A stretch of DNA of 64,000 bases from Actinomycetospora chibensis (GTDB lineage: Bacteria > Actinomycetota > Actinomycetes > Mycobacteriales > Pseudonocardiaceae), in the NCBI RefSeq assembly GCF_028737215.1, contig NZ_JAQZAM010000005.1:287534-351533 (forward strand), given 5' to 3'. Of the stretch, positions 9,318 through 19,345 are shown piece after piece (the stretch's first letter is position 1; every line of letters starts with the position of its first letter). The translations under genes and the position numbers were made by a program. The notes under the pieces are model-generated. The model worked only from the letters and a program-made list of their open reading frames with translations, was not told where the DNA came from and searched no databases.

Positions 9318-11708
9318 GTGAGCACCCAGGTCGACACGGCGGTCCTCCCGGACTCCGGGGACCGGCCTCTCGTCGTCCTCGTCGATGCGCCCTCCGGCAT
9401 GGAGCGCCGCCTCGTCGACCGGTGGCTCGGCCGGGTCCGTGGGGACGGCCGGCTGGGCGGGCGGGGCCTCGAGGTGCTGCCCGCCGACAGCGAGCAGCTC
9501 GCCGCGCGCCTGACGCGCGGCGACAACCCGTTGCTCGTCCCCGTCCGGGTGGTGTGGGCGACCGACCCGGAACCCGACGGCATGCTGCTGCGCCTCGCCG
9601 ACGTCCTCACCCGCGGCTGGGCCCTGCGGAACCGCGCCCGGGCCGCGCGCCGCAGCCCGCCGCAGCACGAGGTCGTGGTCGGACGCCCGGCCACGGTCCG
9701 CGAGCTCCTGCGCCGCCACCGCCGCGAGCGGGACTCCACCGACAGCGCGGACTTCGTGCGGTTCGTGGCCCGCCAGGCGACGCTCGCGCTCGACCGCGCC
9801 GAGCGCGCACTCACCGGCAATCGCTTCAAGGTGCCCCGCGAGGTGGCGTCGCAGATCATCGGGTCGGCGCACTTCAGTCGCGAGATCCGTCGGCTCGCCG
9901 CCGAGACCGGCCGCCCCGAGGACGAGGTGGCCGCCGAGGCGGCCAGCGACCTCGAGAGCATCGTCGCCTCGCTCGACCCCAGCGCCGTCGACCTCTTCTC
10001 CGGCGTCCTGCGCCCCATGCACGAGAAGGCGTGGACCGTGCACGCCGACACCGCGGGACTCGAGCCGCTGCGGGAGCTCAACGCCGAGCACGCCCTGGTC
10101 TTCCTGCCCTCGCACCGCTCGTACACCGACCCGTTCGTGCTGGCGGACGTGCTGCGCAGCAACGACTTCCCGCGCAACCACGTCCTCGGCGGCGACAACC
10201 TGCGGATCCTCGGGCTCGAGCAGCTCGCGCGGCGCAGCGGCATCATCTTCATCCGCCGCAGCTTCGGCGGGGACCCGGTCTACAAGGCCGTGGTGCGCGA
10301 GTACTTCTCGTGGCTGTCGGCGAAGCGCTTCAACCTCGAGTGGTACATGGAGGGCGGGCGCACCCGCACCGGGAAGCTCCGGCCGCCGAAGTACGGGCTG
10401 CTCTCCGACGTGGCCAGCGCCGTGGAGACCCGGCGCGCCGAGGACGTCTACCTCGTCCCGGTGTCGATCATCCATGACCAGCTCCAGGAAGTGCACCAGA
10501 TGGCGGCCGAGCAGACCGGCGCCACCAAGACCCCGGAGGGCCTGCGCTGGCTCGCGGGCTACGCCCGGGCGCAGCGCCGTCCGGTCGGCGGGGTGCACGT
10601 GAGCTTCGGCGAGCCGCTGTCGTTGCGCGCCGCGCTCTCCGCGGCCAACGACCCGGCGCTCGACGTGCGTCCGAGCCAGACGGGCGAGGACGCCGACGGC
10701 GTCGTGGCGGAGGACTCCGCGGCGCGCCGTCTGGCCCTGCAGAAGACCGCGTTCGAGGTCTTCGTCCGCATCAACCGCGTCACGCCGGTGACGCCCATCG
10801 CGCTGGCGGCCCTCGCGCTGCTCGGGGTGCGTGACCGCGCGCTGACGCTGTCGCAGGTCCGCCGGGTCGTCGAGCCGGTGCTCGACTACGTCGACGCCCG
10901 CGGCCTGCCGCACACCGGCATCGGCTCCCTGCGTACCAACGGCGGCGTCGCGGAGGCGCTCCTCTCGCTGCGCCGGGAGAAGGTGGTCAGCGCCTACACC
11001 GAGGGTTCCGAGCCGGTGTTCTCGGTCGAGCGGGGCCACCACATCGTCGCCGCGTTCTACCGGAACTCGGCGATCCACCACTTCGTCAACCGCGCGATCG
11101 TCGAGCTCTCGATCCTCGAGGTCGGCGACCTCACCGGCCGGGACGCGCTGGCGCGCGGCTTCCAGGCGGCCCTGGACCTGCGCGACCTCCTGAAGTACGA
11201 GTTCTTCTTCCCCGACAAGGAGACGTTCCGCGAGGAGCTGATCCGCGAGCTCACGCTGATCGACCCCGACTGGCAGTCCGGGGACCACGACGTCGCCCGC
11301 ACCCAGAAGCTGCTGCGCCAGAGCCGGTTCCTCTGTGCGCACCGGGTGCTCCGGTCCTTCGTCGACGCGCAGTGGGTGGTGGCCGAGCGGCTCGCCGAGC
11401 ACGACCCCGACACGCCCGTCGACGAGGACGCGCTGCTCGACCGCTCCGCCGCCGTCGGGCGCCAGCTGCTGCTGCAGGGCAAGCTGCACGGGCCCGAGTC
11501 GCTGTCGCGGGAGCTCTTCGCCTCCGCGGTGCGGCTCGCCTCCAACCGGGGCCTCCTGGCCCCGAACACCCCCCGCGAGGGGGAATCGGACCTGGCGACC
11601 CGTCGCCGGGCGTTCGCCGCGGAGATTCGCGGGGTAGTGGAACGAGTCGTGACCATCGACGAGACCGACGCGACGAACCGACAGGAGTCCGCGGGTGTCC
11701 GACCCTGA
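9318..11708 (+). CDS. plsB2: Glycerol-3-phosphate 1-O-acyltransferase
   Basis: This ~796-residue protein catalyses the first acylation of sn-glycerol 3-phosphate in phospholipid synthesis at the membrane. The acyltransferase block contains the HRSYTD catalytic motif (His266-x4-Asp271), GIIFIRRSF, the substrate-binding EGGRTRTGK and VYLVPVSI, in canonical order. The length matches PlsB2 of mycobacteria (Rv2482c). GTG at 9318 is preferred over GTG at 9309 because GGGAGG lies eight bases upstream. The next gene starts inside its last codons (overlap 11695-11708) and encodes a PlsC-like enzyme, so the two form an operon for consecutive acylation steps. Confidence 0.93.
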   Translation: MSTQVDTAVLPDSGDRPLVVLVDAPSGMERRLVDRWLGRVRGDGRLGGRGLEVLPADSEQLAARLTRGDNPLLVPVRVVWATDPEPDGMLLRLADVLTRGWALRNRARAARRSPPQHEVVVGRPATVRELLRRHRRERDSTDSADFVRFVARQATLALDRAERALTGNRFKVPREVASQIIGSAHFSREIRRLAAETGRPEDEVAAEAASDLESIVASLDPSAVDLFSGVLRPMHEKAWTVHADTAGLEPLRELNAEHALVFLPSHRSYTDPFVLADVLRSNDFPRNHVLGGDNLRILGLEQLARRSGIIFIRRSFGGDPVYKAVVREYFSWLSAKRFNLEWYMEGGRTRTGKLRPPKYGLLSDVASAVETRRAEDVYLVPVSIIHDQLQEVHQMAAEQTGATKTPEGLRWLAGYARAQRRPVGGVHVSFGEPLSLRAALSAANDPALDVRPSQTGEDADGVVAEDSAARRLALQKTAFEVFVRINRVTPVTPIALAALALLGVRDRALTLSQVRRVVEPVLDYVDARGLPHTGIGSLRTNGGVAEALLSLRREKVVSAYTEGSEPVFSVERGHHIVAAFYRNSAIHHFVNRAIVELSILEVGDLTGRDALARGFQAALDLRDLLKYEFFFPDKETFREELIRELTLIDPDWQSGDHDVARTQKLLRQSRFLCAHRVLRSFVDAQWVVAERLAEHDPDTPVDEDALLDRSAAVGRQLLLQGKLHGPESLSRELFASAVRLASNRGLLAPNTPREGESDLATRRRAFAAEIRGVVERVVTIDETDATNRQESAGVRP

Positions 11709-13158
11709 GACCAGCACGGCGGTCACCGCCGCCGACCTCATGGACGCGGTCGCCGCGGCACCCGAGGGCCCGCAGGTGGGCGCGTTCTTCGACTTCGACG
11801 GCACGGTGATCGCGGGCTACTCGGTCACCTCCTTCATGCTCCACCACGTCAAGAACCTCGACCTGCACCCGCGGACGACGATCGACACGCTGGTCAGCGG
11901 CTGGCAGGGCCTGCACGGCGAGGAGGATTTCCGCAAGTTCCTCGGCATCACGCTGCGCACGTGGGCGGGCCGGACGCCGGAGGAGCTCGAGAAGATCGGC
12001 AACCGGCTCTTCCGCGACGAGATCGGCCCGAGCGTCTACCCGGAGGCGTGGCGCCTGATCCGCCTGCACCTGGAGAAGGGCCACACGGTCGTCCTCGCGA
12101 GCTCGGCGACCCGGTTCCAGGTGGAGCCGGCCGCGAAGGCCCTGGGCGTCGAGCACACGATCTACACAGCCGTCGAGGTCGGCGAGGACGGCACGCTCAC
12201 CGGGCACCCCGATGGCCGCTCGCCCTACGGCGAGGGCAAGGCCGCGGCGGTCAAGGAGTTCGCGGCGAGCCACGACGTCGACCTGGACGCGAGCTTCGCG
12301 TACTCCAACGGCGGTGAGGACGTCCCGTTCCTGGCCACCGTGGGCCACCCGGCCGCGGTGAACCCCAGCGCGGGACTGCGGCGGGCCGCGGCGGAGCGCG
12401 CCTGGCCCGCGCTCGACTTCGACGGCCGCCCGTGGACCACGCCGGTCGAGATCGGCCGCACCGTGGCGACGTTCGCCGGGATGATGGGCGGCTTCGCCAC
12501 CGGGCTCGGCCTCGGGCTGCTCGGCGGCTCGCGGCGCGCCGGGCTCAACCTCGGCATCGGGCTCGGCGGTGACCTCTCGCTGATGGCCTCCGGCGTCTCG
12601 CTCGACGTCCACGGGGCCCGGCACATCTGGGAGGCGCAACCCGCGGTCTTCCTGTTCAACCACCAGAGCCAGCTCGACGTCCTCGTCCTGGGCGGGCTCC
12701 TGCGCGGCAACTTCGCGCCGGTCGCGAAGAAGGAGCTGGCCAACAACGTGCTGTTCGGCGGGCTCATGCGCCTGCTCGAGACGGCGTTCATCGACCGCGC
12801 CGACAACGCCCAGGCCGTCAAGGCCCTGGAGCCCGCCGTCGAGCGCCTGCGCGAGGGCACCTCGATCGTCATCGCCCCCGAGGGCACCCGCTCGCCCACC
12901 CCGACGCCGGGGAAGTTCAAGAAGGGCGCGTTCCACCTGGCCATGCAGGCCGGTGTGCCGATCGTCCCGCTCGTCTTCCGCAACACCGGCGAGCTGATGA
13001 GCCGCAACGCGATGATCATCCACCCCGGCGTCGTGCAGGTCGCCGTGCTGCCGCCGATCGACGTCTCGTCCTGGACCCGCGAGGAACTCGACGAGCGCAT
13101 CGAGGGCGTCCGGCAGTCCTACATCGACACGCTCGCGCACTGGCCCGGGGAGGGCTGA
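11695..13158 (+). CDS. plsC: HAD-IB hydrolase fused to 1-acylglycerol-3-phosphate acyltransferase
   Basis: This 487-residue protein has two domains. The N-terminal part (~25-250) is a HAD-IB phosphatase with the nucleophile motif D33FDGTV. The C-terminal part (~290-480) is a PlsC acyltransferase with NHQSQLD (His323/Asp328), EGTR at 396 and VPLVF. A glycine-rich hydrophobic linker (GGFATGLGLGLLGG) may touch the membrane. Mycobacteria have the same fusion (Rv2483c) after plsB2. The likely role is the second acylation giving phosphatidic acid, with the HAD domain acting on a related phosphoester. GTG at 11695 has AGGAG seven bases upstream and overlaps the end of plsB2. Confidence 0.92.
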   Translation: MSDPETSTAVTAADLMDAVAAAPEGPQVGAFFDFDGTVIAGYSVTSFMLHHVKNLDLHPRTTIDTLVSGWQGLHGEEDFRKFLGITLRTWAGRTPEELEKIGNRLFRDEIGPSVYPEAWRLIRLHLEKGHTVVLASSATRFQVEPAAKALGVEHTIYTAVEVGEDGTLTGHPDGRSPYGEGKAAAVKEFAASHDVDLDASFAYSNGGEDVPFLATVGHPAAVNPSAGLRRAAAERAWPALDFDGRPWTTPVEIGRTVATFAGMMGGFATGLGLGLLGGSRRAGLNLGIGLGGDLSLMASGVSLDVHGARHIWEAQPAVFLFNHQSQLDVLVLGGLLRGNFAPVAKKELANNVLFGGLMRLLETAFIDRADNAQAVKALEPAVERLREGTSIVIAPEGTRSPTPTPGKFKKGAFHLAMQAGVPIVPLVFRNTGELMSRNAMIIHPGVVQVAVLPPIDVSSWTREELDERIEGVRQSYIDTLAHWPGEG

Positions 13159-13162
13159 CCAG

Positions 13163-13894
13163 CTAGACCCCCCGGAACACCGGTGCCCGCTTCTCCGCCC
13201 GGGCCCGGCGGCCCTCGACCAGGTCCTCGCTCGCCCAGCAGGCGTCGAACGCCGCAGCGACCTCGGCGGGCACCGGCGCGTCCTCGAGCAGCCGGGCGAC
13301 GGCGAGCTTGTTGTAGGCCAGCGTGAGGGGCGCGAGGGCGGCCATCTCGGCGGCCCAGGCCAGGGCGGTGTCGCGGTCGCCGACGCGGTCGACCAGGCCG
13401 GCGGCACGGGCGGCGTCGTGGTCGAGGCGCTCGCAGGCCAGCAGGATCCGCCGCGCCGCGCCGCCGCCCGCCACGAGCGCGAGTCGGCGCACCGTCCACG
13501 GGTCGACGGCGAGGCCCAGCCCGGCGGTGGGCAGCCCGAACACGCCGGCCTGATCGACGACGCGCAGGTCCGCGGCGAGCGCGAGCTGCGTGCCGGCGCC
13601 GATCGCCGGCCCGTGCACCGCGGCCACGACGGGCACCGGCACCTCCGCGAGCCGGTGCAGCATGCCGTAGAGCGCGGCGAGGAAGTCGGGGTCGCCGACG
13701 GTGTCGAGGTCCGCGCCGGAGCAGAACGCCGTGCCCTCACCGGTCAGCACGAGCACACGGGCGCCGTCGGCGAGGGCGGCGTCGACGGCCGCGTGCAGAT
13801 CGCGGCAGTGGGCGGTGTCGAGTGCGTTGCGCCGCTCGGTGCGGTCCAGGCGGATCTCGTGGACCGCGTCGTCGTGGCGCTGGGTGCCGATCAC
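13163..13894 (-). CDS. Enoyl-CoA hydratase/isomerase family protein
   Basis: This 243-residue crotonase-fold protein has RNALD near the N-terminus, the first oxyanion strand FCSGADLDTV, and the second oxyanion-hole element GPAIGAGTQLALAADLRV, followed by the C-terminal trimerisation helices. The family hydrates or isomerises enoyl-CoA thioesters in fatty acid or branched-chain catabolism. At the second catalytic position the motif reads TAGLGLAVDPW rather than the EV.LGL..G with Glu, so hydratase activity is uncertain. The start (GTG, 13894) lies eight bases after the stop of the methyltransferase gene, so the two are probably co-transcribed. Confidence 0.88.
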   Translation of the reverse strand: MIGTQRHDDAVHEIRLDRTERRNALDTAHCRDLHAAVDAALADGARVLVLTGEGTAFCSGADLDTVGDPDFLAALYGMLHRLAEVPVPVVAAVHGPAIGAGTQLALAADLRVVDQAGVFGLPTAGLGLAVDPWTVRRLALVAGGGAARRILLACERLDHDAARAAGLVDRVGDRDTALAWAAEMAALAPLTLAYNKLAVARLLEDAPVPAEVAAAFDACWASEDLVEGRRARAEKRAPVFRGV

Positions 13895-13901
13895 GCGCCG
13901 A

Positions 13902-14705
13902 TCATCCCCGGCGGTCGGGCCGCCGCGCGACCACACCCCACAGCCCGCTCGCCGTCTCCCCGGCACCCGGCACCGCGCCCGCCGGGACCCAGTGCGGCGC
14001 GGAGGCCCACCCGGGTCCGACCAGCTCCAGGCCCTCGAGCCACGGGTCCATGTCCTCGGGGTCCCGCAGCGTCGGCGCGTAGCTCCAGCCGCCGTGGTTG
14101 ATCGTCGACCAGGTGTGGAGATCGGGCCGTCCGACGCCCGTGAGATGCGAGATCGCGACACCGCTCCCCGGAGCAAGGGCCTCGCGGTAGCGGCGCATCG
14201 CCTCCGCGGCGACCGCGTCGGGCACGTAGTGCAGGACGCCGACGGCGAGCACACCGACCGGTCGCGTCAGGTCCAGGAGGTCCCGGACCTCGGGCGCGGC
14301 CAGCACCGTCTCCGCGTCGCCCGCGTCGGCCAGCAGCACCGAGACGCCCTCGTGGCGCGCGACGACGCGGCGGGCGTGCACCACCGCGACCGGGTCCTCG
14401 TCGACGTAGGCCACCCGCGCCCCGGGATGCACGCGACGCGCGCGGGTGTGGACGTGGTCGACGGTCGGCAGGCCCGCGCCCAGCTCGAGGAACTGGTCGA
14501 TGCCCTCGGCGCACCAGTGGTCCACCACCGCGGCGGAGAACCGTCGGTGGCCCCGGCACAGGTCGCCCATGCCGGGCAGGACCTGATCCACCTCCGCGGC
14601 GAACTCCCGGTCGACGAGGGTGTTGTCGTCGCCTCCGAGATAGTGGTCGAACACGCGCGCCAGGTTCGGCGGCGTCTCCTCGTCGTCCGGCCCGAGATCG
14701 GTCAT
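13902..14705 (-). CDS. SAM-dependent methyltransferase, DUF574 (PF04672) type
   Basis: This 267-residue protein matches the actinobacterial DUF574 family. It opens with the family hallmark NLARVFDHYLGGDDN, then has the SAM site FLELGAGLPT, VAYVDEDPV with the acidic ribose-binding residue, and VLAVGVLHYV. Many paralogues of this family occur in Pseudonocardiales and Streptomyces, and their substrates are mostly unknown. ATG at 14705 has a GGGGGA site upstream. It is divergent from the S9 peptidase at 14787 across 81 bases and leads into the enoyl-CoA hydratase gene. Confidence 0.9.
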   Translation of the reverse strand: MTDLGPDDEETPPNLARVFDHYLGGDDNTLVDREFAAEVDQVLPGMGDLCRGHRRFSAAVVDHWCAEGIDQFLELGAGLPTVDHVHTRARRVHPGARVAYVDEDPVAVVHARRVVARHEGVSVLLADAGDAETVLAAPEVRDLLDLTRPVGVLAVGVLHYVPDAVAAEAMRRYREALAPGSGVAISHLTGVGRPDLHTWSTINHGGWSYAPTLRDPEDMDPWLEGLELVGPGWASAPHWVPAGAVPGAGETASGLWGVVARRPDRRG

Positions 14706-14786
14706 GGTGTCTCCCCCCGTGCGCATCCTCTCCCACCGGCCGGTCCACACGGCGGCAGCGGCACACCGGCGGGCAGGATTCGGGGC

Positions 14787-16655
14787 ATGACCGCGTCGTC
14801 GCCGCACCGCCGCCAGGACCCGGCTCCTGAGATCCCGGACGCCCTGTTCGCCGATGCCGCCGTCGAGAACCGCTGGCGGGGCCGGTTCACGGCCGCGCGC
14901 GTCTCGGTGCCCGACTGGGCACGAGACGCCCCGGATCACAGCGTCTACTCGTCGAACGCCACCGGGACCTGGGAGATCTACGCCTGGGATCGCTCCGCGG
15001 ACACCCATCGGCGGGTCACCGACCGGCCGAACGGCACACGGGGCGGCGCGCCGAGCACCGACGGCACCGCGATCTGGTGGTTCGACGACACCGACGGCGA
15101 CGAGTTCGGGGTGTGGGTCCGCGAGCCCTTCGCCGGCGGGTCCGCCGAGCCGGCCGTCGCGGGCGCGGAGCCCGGTTACCCGGCGGGGCTCGACCTGGGC
15201 CGGCGGACGGTCGCCGTCGGCTGGTCGACCGACGACGGGTCGACGCTCGCGGTGAGCGAGGGCAGTGACGACGGGTGGGGAGAAGCGCGCGTCCTCTACA
15301 CCCACACCGAGGACGCCGGGATCGGGGCGCTGTCGCGCGACGAGACGCTGCTGGCCATCTCGCACGCCGAGCACGGCGACTCGCGCCACCCGGCGATCCG
15401 CGTCCTGCGGGTCGCCGACGCCGTCGCGGTGGGCGAGCGGCACGACGGCGAGGGGAAGGGCCTGGACCCGATCGAGTTCGCGCCGGTCGAGGGCGACCAA
15501 CGCCTGCTCGTCGGCCACGAGCGCCGCGGCCGCGACGAGCTGCTGATCTGGGACCTGGCGACGGACACCGAGACCGTGCTCGACATCGACCTGCCCGGCG
15601 ACCTCTCCGCCGGCTTCTACCCCGACGCTTCGGCGCTGCTCGTCGCCCACACCCGCGCGGGCCGCACGACGCTGCACCGCTACGACCTCGCCACGGGCGC
15701 GCTGTCCGACCTGCCGACGGCCGCCGGCTCGGTCGGCGGTGCGGACGTACGTCCCGACGGGACCGTGGAGTACGGCTGGTCGTCGGCGGCGTACCCGTCG
15801 TCGGTGCGCGCCCTGCGCCCGGACGGCACCGACACCGAGCTGCTCGCCCCGCCCGGGGAGCGACCCGAGCCCTCCGTCGCCCTGGAGGACGCGTGGGTCG
15901 ACGGGGTCGCCGGTCCGGTCCACGCGCTGTGGACCCGACCCGCGGGCACGACCGGCCCCGTCCCGACCGTGTTCATGATCCACGGAGGCCCGCAGGCGGC
16001 CGACGAGGACCGCTGGTCGCCGGTGCGCGCGGTGTGGGTCGACGCGGGCTTCGCCGTGGTGCACGTGAACTACCGCGGCTCGTCGGGCTATGGGTCGGCG
16101 TGGCGGGACGCCATCGAGGGACGCCCGGGCACCACGGAGCTCGAGGACGTCGCCGCGGTGCACGACTGGGCCGTCGCGTCGGGGCTCGCCGACCCGGCCG
16201 CCTGTGTGCTCGAAGGCTGGTCCTGGGGTGGCTACCTCACGCTGCTCGGCCTCGGGCGCCAGCCGGAGCGCTGGGCGGTGGGATGCGCGGGCGTCCCGGT
16301 GGCGGACTACCTCGCGGCCTACGAGGACGAGATGGAGCCGCTGCGCGCCTTCGACCGCTCGCTGTTCGGCGGGTCGCCCGAGCAGGTGCCGGAGCGCTAC
16401 ACGGAGGCGTCACCGCTCACGTGGGTGGACGCGGTGCGGGCGCCGGTCCTCGTGCTCGCCGGCGAGAACGACCCGCGCTGCCCGATCCGCCAGATCGACA
16501 ACTACCTGGACGCCCTGGCGGAGCGGGGGCGGGAGTACGCGATGGTGCGCTACGACGCCGGGCACGGGTCCCTGGTGGTGGCCGAGACCCTCCGGCACAC
16601 GGTCGCCGAGATCGCGTTCGCCCGCCGCGCGCTCGGGCTCCCCGTCCCCGCCTGA
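14787..16655 (+). CDS. S9 family prolyl oligopeptidase-type serine peptidase
   Basis: This 622-residue protein has an N-terminal beta-propeller (~40-390) of WD-like Asp/Gly-rich repeats and a C-terminal alpha/beta hydrolase (~390-620). The hydrolase has HGGPQAADED, nucleophile Ser in EGWSWGGYL (GxSxGG), the acid in GENDPRCP and His in DAGHGS. The family cleaves short peptides, usually after proline or as acyl-aminoacyl peptidases. No signal peptide is seen, so it is probably cytoplasmic. A related S9 peptidase lies at 26987-28792. The gene ends six bases from the convergent dps stop. Confidence 0.92.
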   Translation: MTASSPHRRQDPAPEIPDALFADAAVENRWRGRFTAARVSVPDWARDAPDHSVYSSNATGTWEIYAWDRSADTHRRVTDRPNGTRGGAPSTDGTAIWWFDDTDGDEFGVWVREPFAGGSAEPAVAGAEPGYPAGLDLGRRTVAVGWSTDDGSTLAVSEGSDDGWGEARVLYTHTEDAGIGALSRDETLLAISHAEHGDSRHPAIRVLRVADAVAVGERHDGEGKGLDPIEFAPVEGDQRLLVGHERRGRDELLIWDLATDTETVLDIDLPGDLSAGFYPDASALLVAHTRAGRTTLHRYDLATGALSDLPTAAGSVGGADVRPDGTVEYGWSSAAYPSSVRALRPDGTDTELLAPPGERPEPSVALEDAWVDGVAGPVHALWTRPAGTTGPVPTVFMIHGGPQAADEDRWSPVRAVWVDAGFAVVHVNYRGSSGYGSAWRDAIEGRPGTTELEDVAAVHDWAVASGLADPAACVLEGWSWGGYLTLLGLGRQPERWAVGCAGVPVADYLAAYEDEMEPLRAFDRSLFGGSPEQVPERYTEASPLTWVDAVRAPVLVLAGENDPRCPIRQIDNYLDALAERGREYAMVRYDAGHGSLVVAETLRHTVAEIAFARRALGLPVPA

Positions 16656-16660
16656 GGGGC

Positions 16661-17137
16661 TCAGGCCGTCTTGGCCTGCCACATCCAGTGGGCCTCCTCG
16701 AGCTTCGCCGTCTGGGCGATGAGCAGGTCCTGGGTGACCGGGTCGGGCTCGTCGGTGGCCTCGATGCGCTCGCGCATGCGCTCGATGAGACGCGCGAGGG
16801 TCTCGACGACGGCCTCGTTGACGTCCTCGACGTCGCGCCAGCCCTCCTCGGTCTTCTGCAGACCGCTGCTCTTGGCGACGGTCTCCGTGCGGCCGTCGGG
16901 CGAGACACCGATGGTGGCGGCGCGCTCGGCGACCTCGTCGGAGTAGGTCCGCGCGAGCTCGACCAGCTCGTCGAGGTGCAGGTGCGCCTCGCGGAAGTTG
17001 CGACCGACGACGTTCCAGTGCCACTGCTTGGCGGTCAGGGACAGGTCGACGAAGTCGGCCAGGCTGTCCTGCAGGACGGCGCCGACGGTCTGCTGCGCGT
17101 CGTCGGGCAGGGGGCTCGTGATGGGGGCGGTGGCCAT
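16661..17137 (-). CDS. dps: Dps-family ferritin-like DNA-binding protein
   Basis: This 158-residue four-helix ferritin-like protein shows the Dps ferroxidase signature split across the subunit interface: KQWHWNVVG with the conserved His, then HLHLDELVELARTYSDEVAER with His and Asp/Glu ligands. It oxidises Fe2+ with H2O2 and protects DNA. ATG at 17137 is preferred because GAGGAGA sits upstream; an in-frame extension to 17170 is not needed. It lies 84 bases after the catalase gene on the same strand and fits an oxidative stress cluster with furA. Confidence 0.92.
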   Translation of the reverse strand: MATAPITSPLPDDAQQTVGAVLQDSLADFVDLSLTAKQWHWNVVGRNFREAHLHLDELVELARTYSDEVAERAATIGVSPDGRTETVAKSSGLQKTEEGWRDVEDVNEAVVETLARLIERMRERIEATDEPDPVTQDLLIAQTAKLEEAHWMWQAKTA

Positions 17138-17221
17138 GGTGGTGATCTCCTCTCGAACACCACGGCCCACCCCACCAGGATGTGTGGGGCAGGCCGGGTG
17201 CCGTGTGTGTGAGCGCGTGGC

Positions 17222-18706
17222 TCAGCTCTGGCTGAGGACCTTCTGCTCCTTGCCGGTCAGCTCGCGGACGCGGTCCTCGACACGCTGACCCATGCCCTCG
17301 TCGATCGACTTCCAGTAGTCGAACGCGCGGGCGAGGACGTCGTCACCGACCCCCTTGGAGAGGTGGCCGGAGACGTTCTCGACGAAGCGCTCGCGCATGT
17401 CGTCGTCCCAGACCTCGAGCATCATCGTGCGGGCCTGGACCTCGTCGGTGTCCTCGGCGTGCGGCACGTAGGCCGCGCGCTGGATCTGACCGTCCGAGTA
17501 CCACGTCGGCGGCTGGATCGTCTCGGTCGTCTGCGGGCCGCCCTTGGTGTTCGGCGCGTAGACCGGGTCCGGCGCGTTCACGACCCGCATCGCGCCCGCG
17601 ACGGTGTACGGGTGCGCGTCGGTGCCCTGCGGCGAGTTCACCGGGATCTGCTTGTAGTTGACCCCGAGCCGGGCGCGGTGCGCGTCGGCGTACGAGAACC
17701 CGCGGGCCAGCAGCATCTTGTCCGGCGACAGGCCCAGCCCGGGCGGCTGGTTGTTCGGCTCGAACGCGACCTGCTCGATCTCGGTGTGGTAGTCGACCGG
17801 GTTCCGGTTCAGCGTCATCTTCCCGACCTCCTGGAGGGGGTAGTCGCTGTGCGGCCACACCTTCGTCAGGTCGAACGGGTTGAACCGGTAGGTCTTCGCG
17901 TCCTCGAACGGCATGATCTGCACGTGGAGGGTCCAGCTCGGGAACTCCCCGCGCTCGATCGCCTCGTAGAGGTCGCGCTGGTGGTAGTCGGCGTCCTCAC
18001 CCGCGAGGCGGCCGGCCTCCTCCTCGGTCAGGCACTCGACGCCCTGGTCGGACTTGAAGTGGTACTTGACCCAGAACTCCTCGCCGGCCGAGTTGACCCA
18101 CATGTAGGTGTGGCTCGAGTAGCCGTTCATGTGGCGCCAGTCCTTCGGGATGCCCCGGTCGCCCATGAGCCACGTGACCTGGTGCTTCGACTCGGGCGAG
18201 AGCGTCCAGAAGTCCCACTGCATGTCGTGGTCGCGCAGGCCGTTGCGGGCGAGGCGCTTCTGCGACCGGATGAAGTTCTGGAACTTCATGGGGTCGCGGA
18301 TGAAGAAGACCGGCGTGTTGTTGCCGACCATGTCCCAGTTGCCCTCGCGGGTCCACAGCTTGAGGGCGAATCCGCGCGGGTCGCGCCAGGTGTCCGGGCT
18401 GCCCCGCTCACCGGCGACGGTGGAGAACCGGATGATCCCCTCGGTGGTCTCACCGGGCTGGAAGACCGCGGCCTTGGTGTAGGCCGAGACGTCCTGCGTG
18501 ACCTCGAACGTCAGGAACGCCCCGCTGCCCTTCGCGTGCGGCTGACGCTCCGGGATGCGCTCCCGGTTGAAGTTCGCCATCTGCTCGATCAGGTAGTGGT
18601 CCTGGAGGACCAGGGGTCCGTCCGTCCCGACCGTCGCGGAGAACTCGTGGCTGGGTGCCGGGATACCGGCGTCGTCGGTGGCGTAAGAACGGTTCGGATT
18701 GGTCAC
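17222..18706 (-). CDS. katA: Monofunctional haem catalase (clade 3 length)
   Basis: This 494-residue protein is a typical small-subunit haem catalase that dismutates H2O2. The distal His lies in [13 protein letters not shown], Asn in [14 protein letters not shown], and the proximal haem-ligand Tyr in [18 protein letters not shown] at 18706 has GAGGAGAGG upstream. The C-terminus keeps the NADPH-binding-like region but no flavodoxin domain, excluding the large-subunit clade. It follows the Fur-type regulator by 35 bases, so both are probably one transcript controlled by peroxide, with dps downstream. Confidence 0.95.
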   Translation of the reverse strand: MTNPNRSYATDDAGIPAPSHEFSATVGTDGPLVLQDHYLIEQMANFNRERIPERQPHAKGSGAFLTFEVTQDVSAYTKAAVFQPGETTEGIIRFSTVAGERGSPDTWRDPRGFALKLWTREGNWDMVGNNTPVFFIRDPMKFQNFIRSQKRLARNGLRDHDMQWDFWTLSPESKHQVTWLMGDRGIPKDWRHMNGYSSHTYMWVNSAGEEFWVKYHFKSDQGVECLTEEEAGRLAGEDADYHQRDLYEAIERGEFPSWTLHVQIMPFEDAKTYRFNPFDLTKVWPHSDYPLQEVGKMTLNRNPVDYHTEIEQVAFEPNNQPPGLGLSPDKMLLARGFSYADAHRARLGVNYKQIPVNSPQGTDAHPYTVAGAMRVVNAPDPVYAPNTKGGPQTTETIQPPTWYSDGQIQRAAYVPHAEDTDEVQARTMMLEVWDDDMRERFVENVSGHLSKGVGDDVLARAFDYWKSIDEGMGQRVEDRVRELTGKEQKVLSQS

Positions 18707-18741
18707 GTTCGCCTCTCCTCGTGGTGGTGGCTCTCGTGTCT

Positions 18742-19287
18742 TCACCGTGACGGGATCGAGCTCGTCCCGTCGGCGTCGATATGCGGGGTACCCGCTCCTG
18801 CGTCCCGGCAGGCCGGGCAGGTGCCCCAGAAGACGATCTCGGCCTCGTCGACGACGAAGCCCCCCGCGTCGGACGGGGCCAGGCACGGGCGCTCGCCGAC
18901 CACGCAGTCGATGTCGGCGGTCGCGCCGCACGCGCGGCACACGACGTGGTGGTGGTTGTCGCCCGTGCGGGTCTCGTACCGCGCCGCGGAGCCCGCGGGC
19001 TCGATGCGGCGCACGAGGCCGGCGTCCACGCACGCGGCGAGGACGTCGTACACGGCCTGGGTGGACACCGACCCCAACCGGCCGCGCACCGCCGACGCCA
19101 CGGCGTCCGCCGTGGAGTGGGGGTGATCGCCGAGGACCCCGAGCACCGCCTGCCGGGGCGCGGTGACCCGCAGTCCGGCCTGGCGGAGCCGTGCCCGCGG
19201 ATCGGCCACGTGGTGACGTGGATCCGCAGGAGACGCGACCACGGGCATTACTGCGGGGTCGCCCTCGTGCTCGGTCCGTGAGGTCAT
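18742..19287 (-). CDS. furA: Fur-family peroxide/iron regulator, FurA-like
   Basis: This 181-residue regulator has an N-terminal winged helix ([39 protein letters not shown]), the metal-rich hinge NHHHVVC, and two zinc-binding CxxC pairs (CRACG and CPACR). In mycobacteria and streptomycetes FurA represses itself and an adjacent catalase gene until oxidised; the same order here (regulator then catalase) supports that job. The N-terminus up to the winged helix is longer than usual, and an internal Met (MPVVASPAD) is an alternative start. The promoter side contains a TTGACT box and a CCAG-T-CTGG dyad. Confidence 0.9.
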   Translation of the reverse strand: MTSRTEHEGDPAVMPVVASPADPRHHVADPRARLRQAGLRVTAPRQAVLGVLGDHPHSTADAVASAVRGRLGSVSTQAVYDVLAACVDAGLVRRIEPAGSAARYETRTGDNHHHVVCRACGATADIDCVVGERPCLAPSDAGGFVVDEAEIVFWGTCPACRDAGAGTPHIDADGTSSIPSR

Positions 19288-19303
19288 GATGACCCCAAGG
19301 TGC

Positions 19304-19325
19304 CAGCCAGACTGGAACGAGTCAA
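19304..19325 (-). promoter_or_regulatory. Candidate furA promoter/operator
   Basis: Read on the minus strand, TTGACT (19320-19325) is followed closely by the dyad CCAG-T-CTGG (within 19307-19316), 20-38 bases before the furA start. This sits where an autoregulatory Fur site is expected. The assignment rests on position and symmetry only, and the -10 element is not clear. Confidence 0.35.
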
Positions 19326-19345
19326 GAAAAGCGGGCGGCCGCGCC

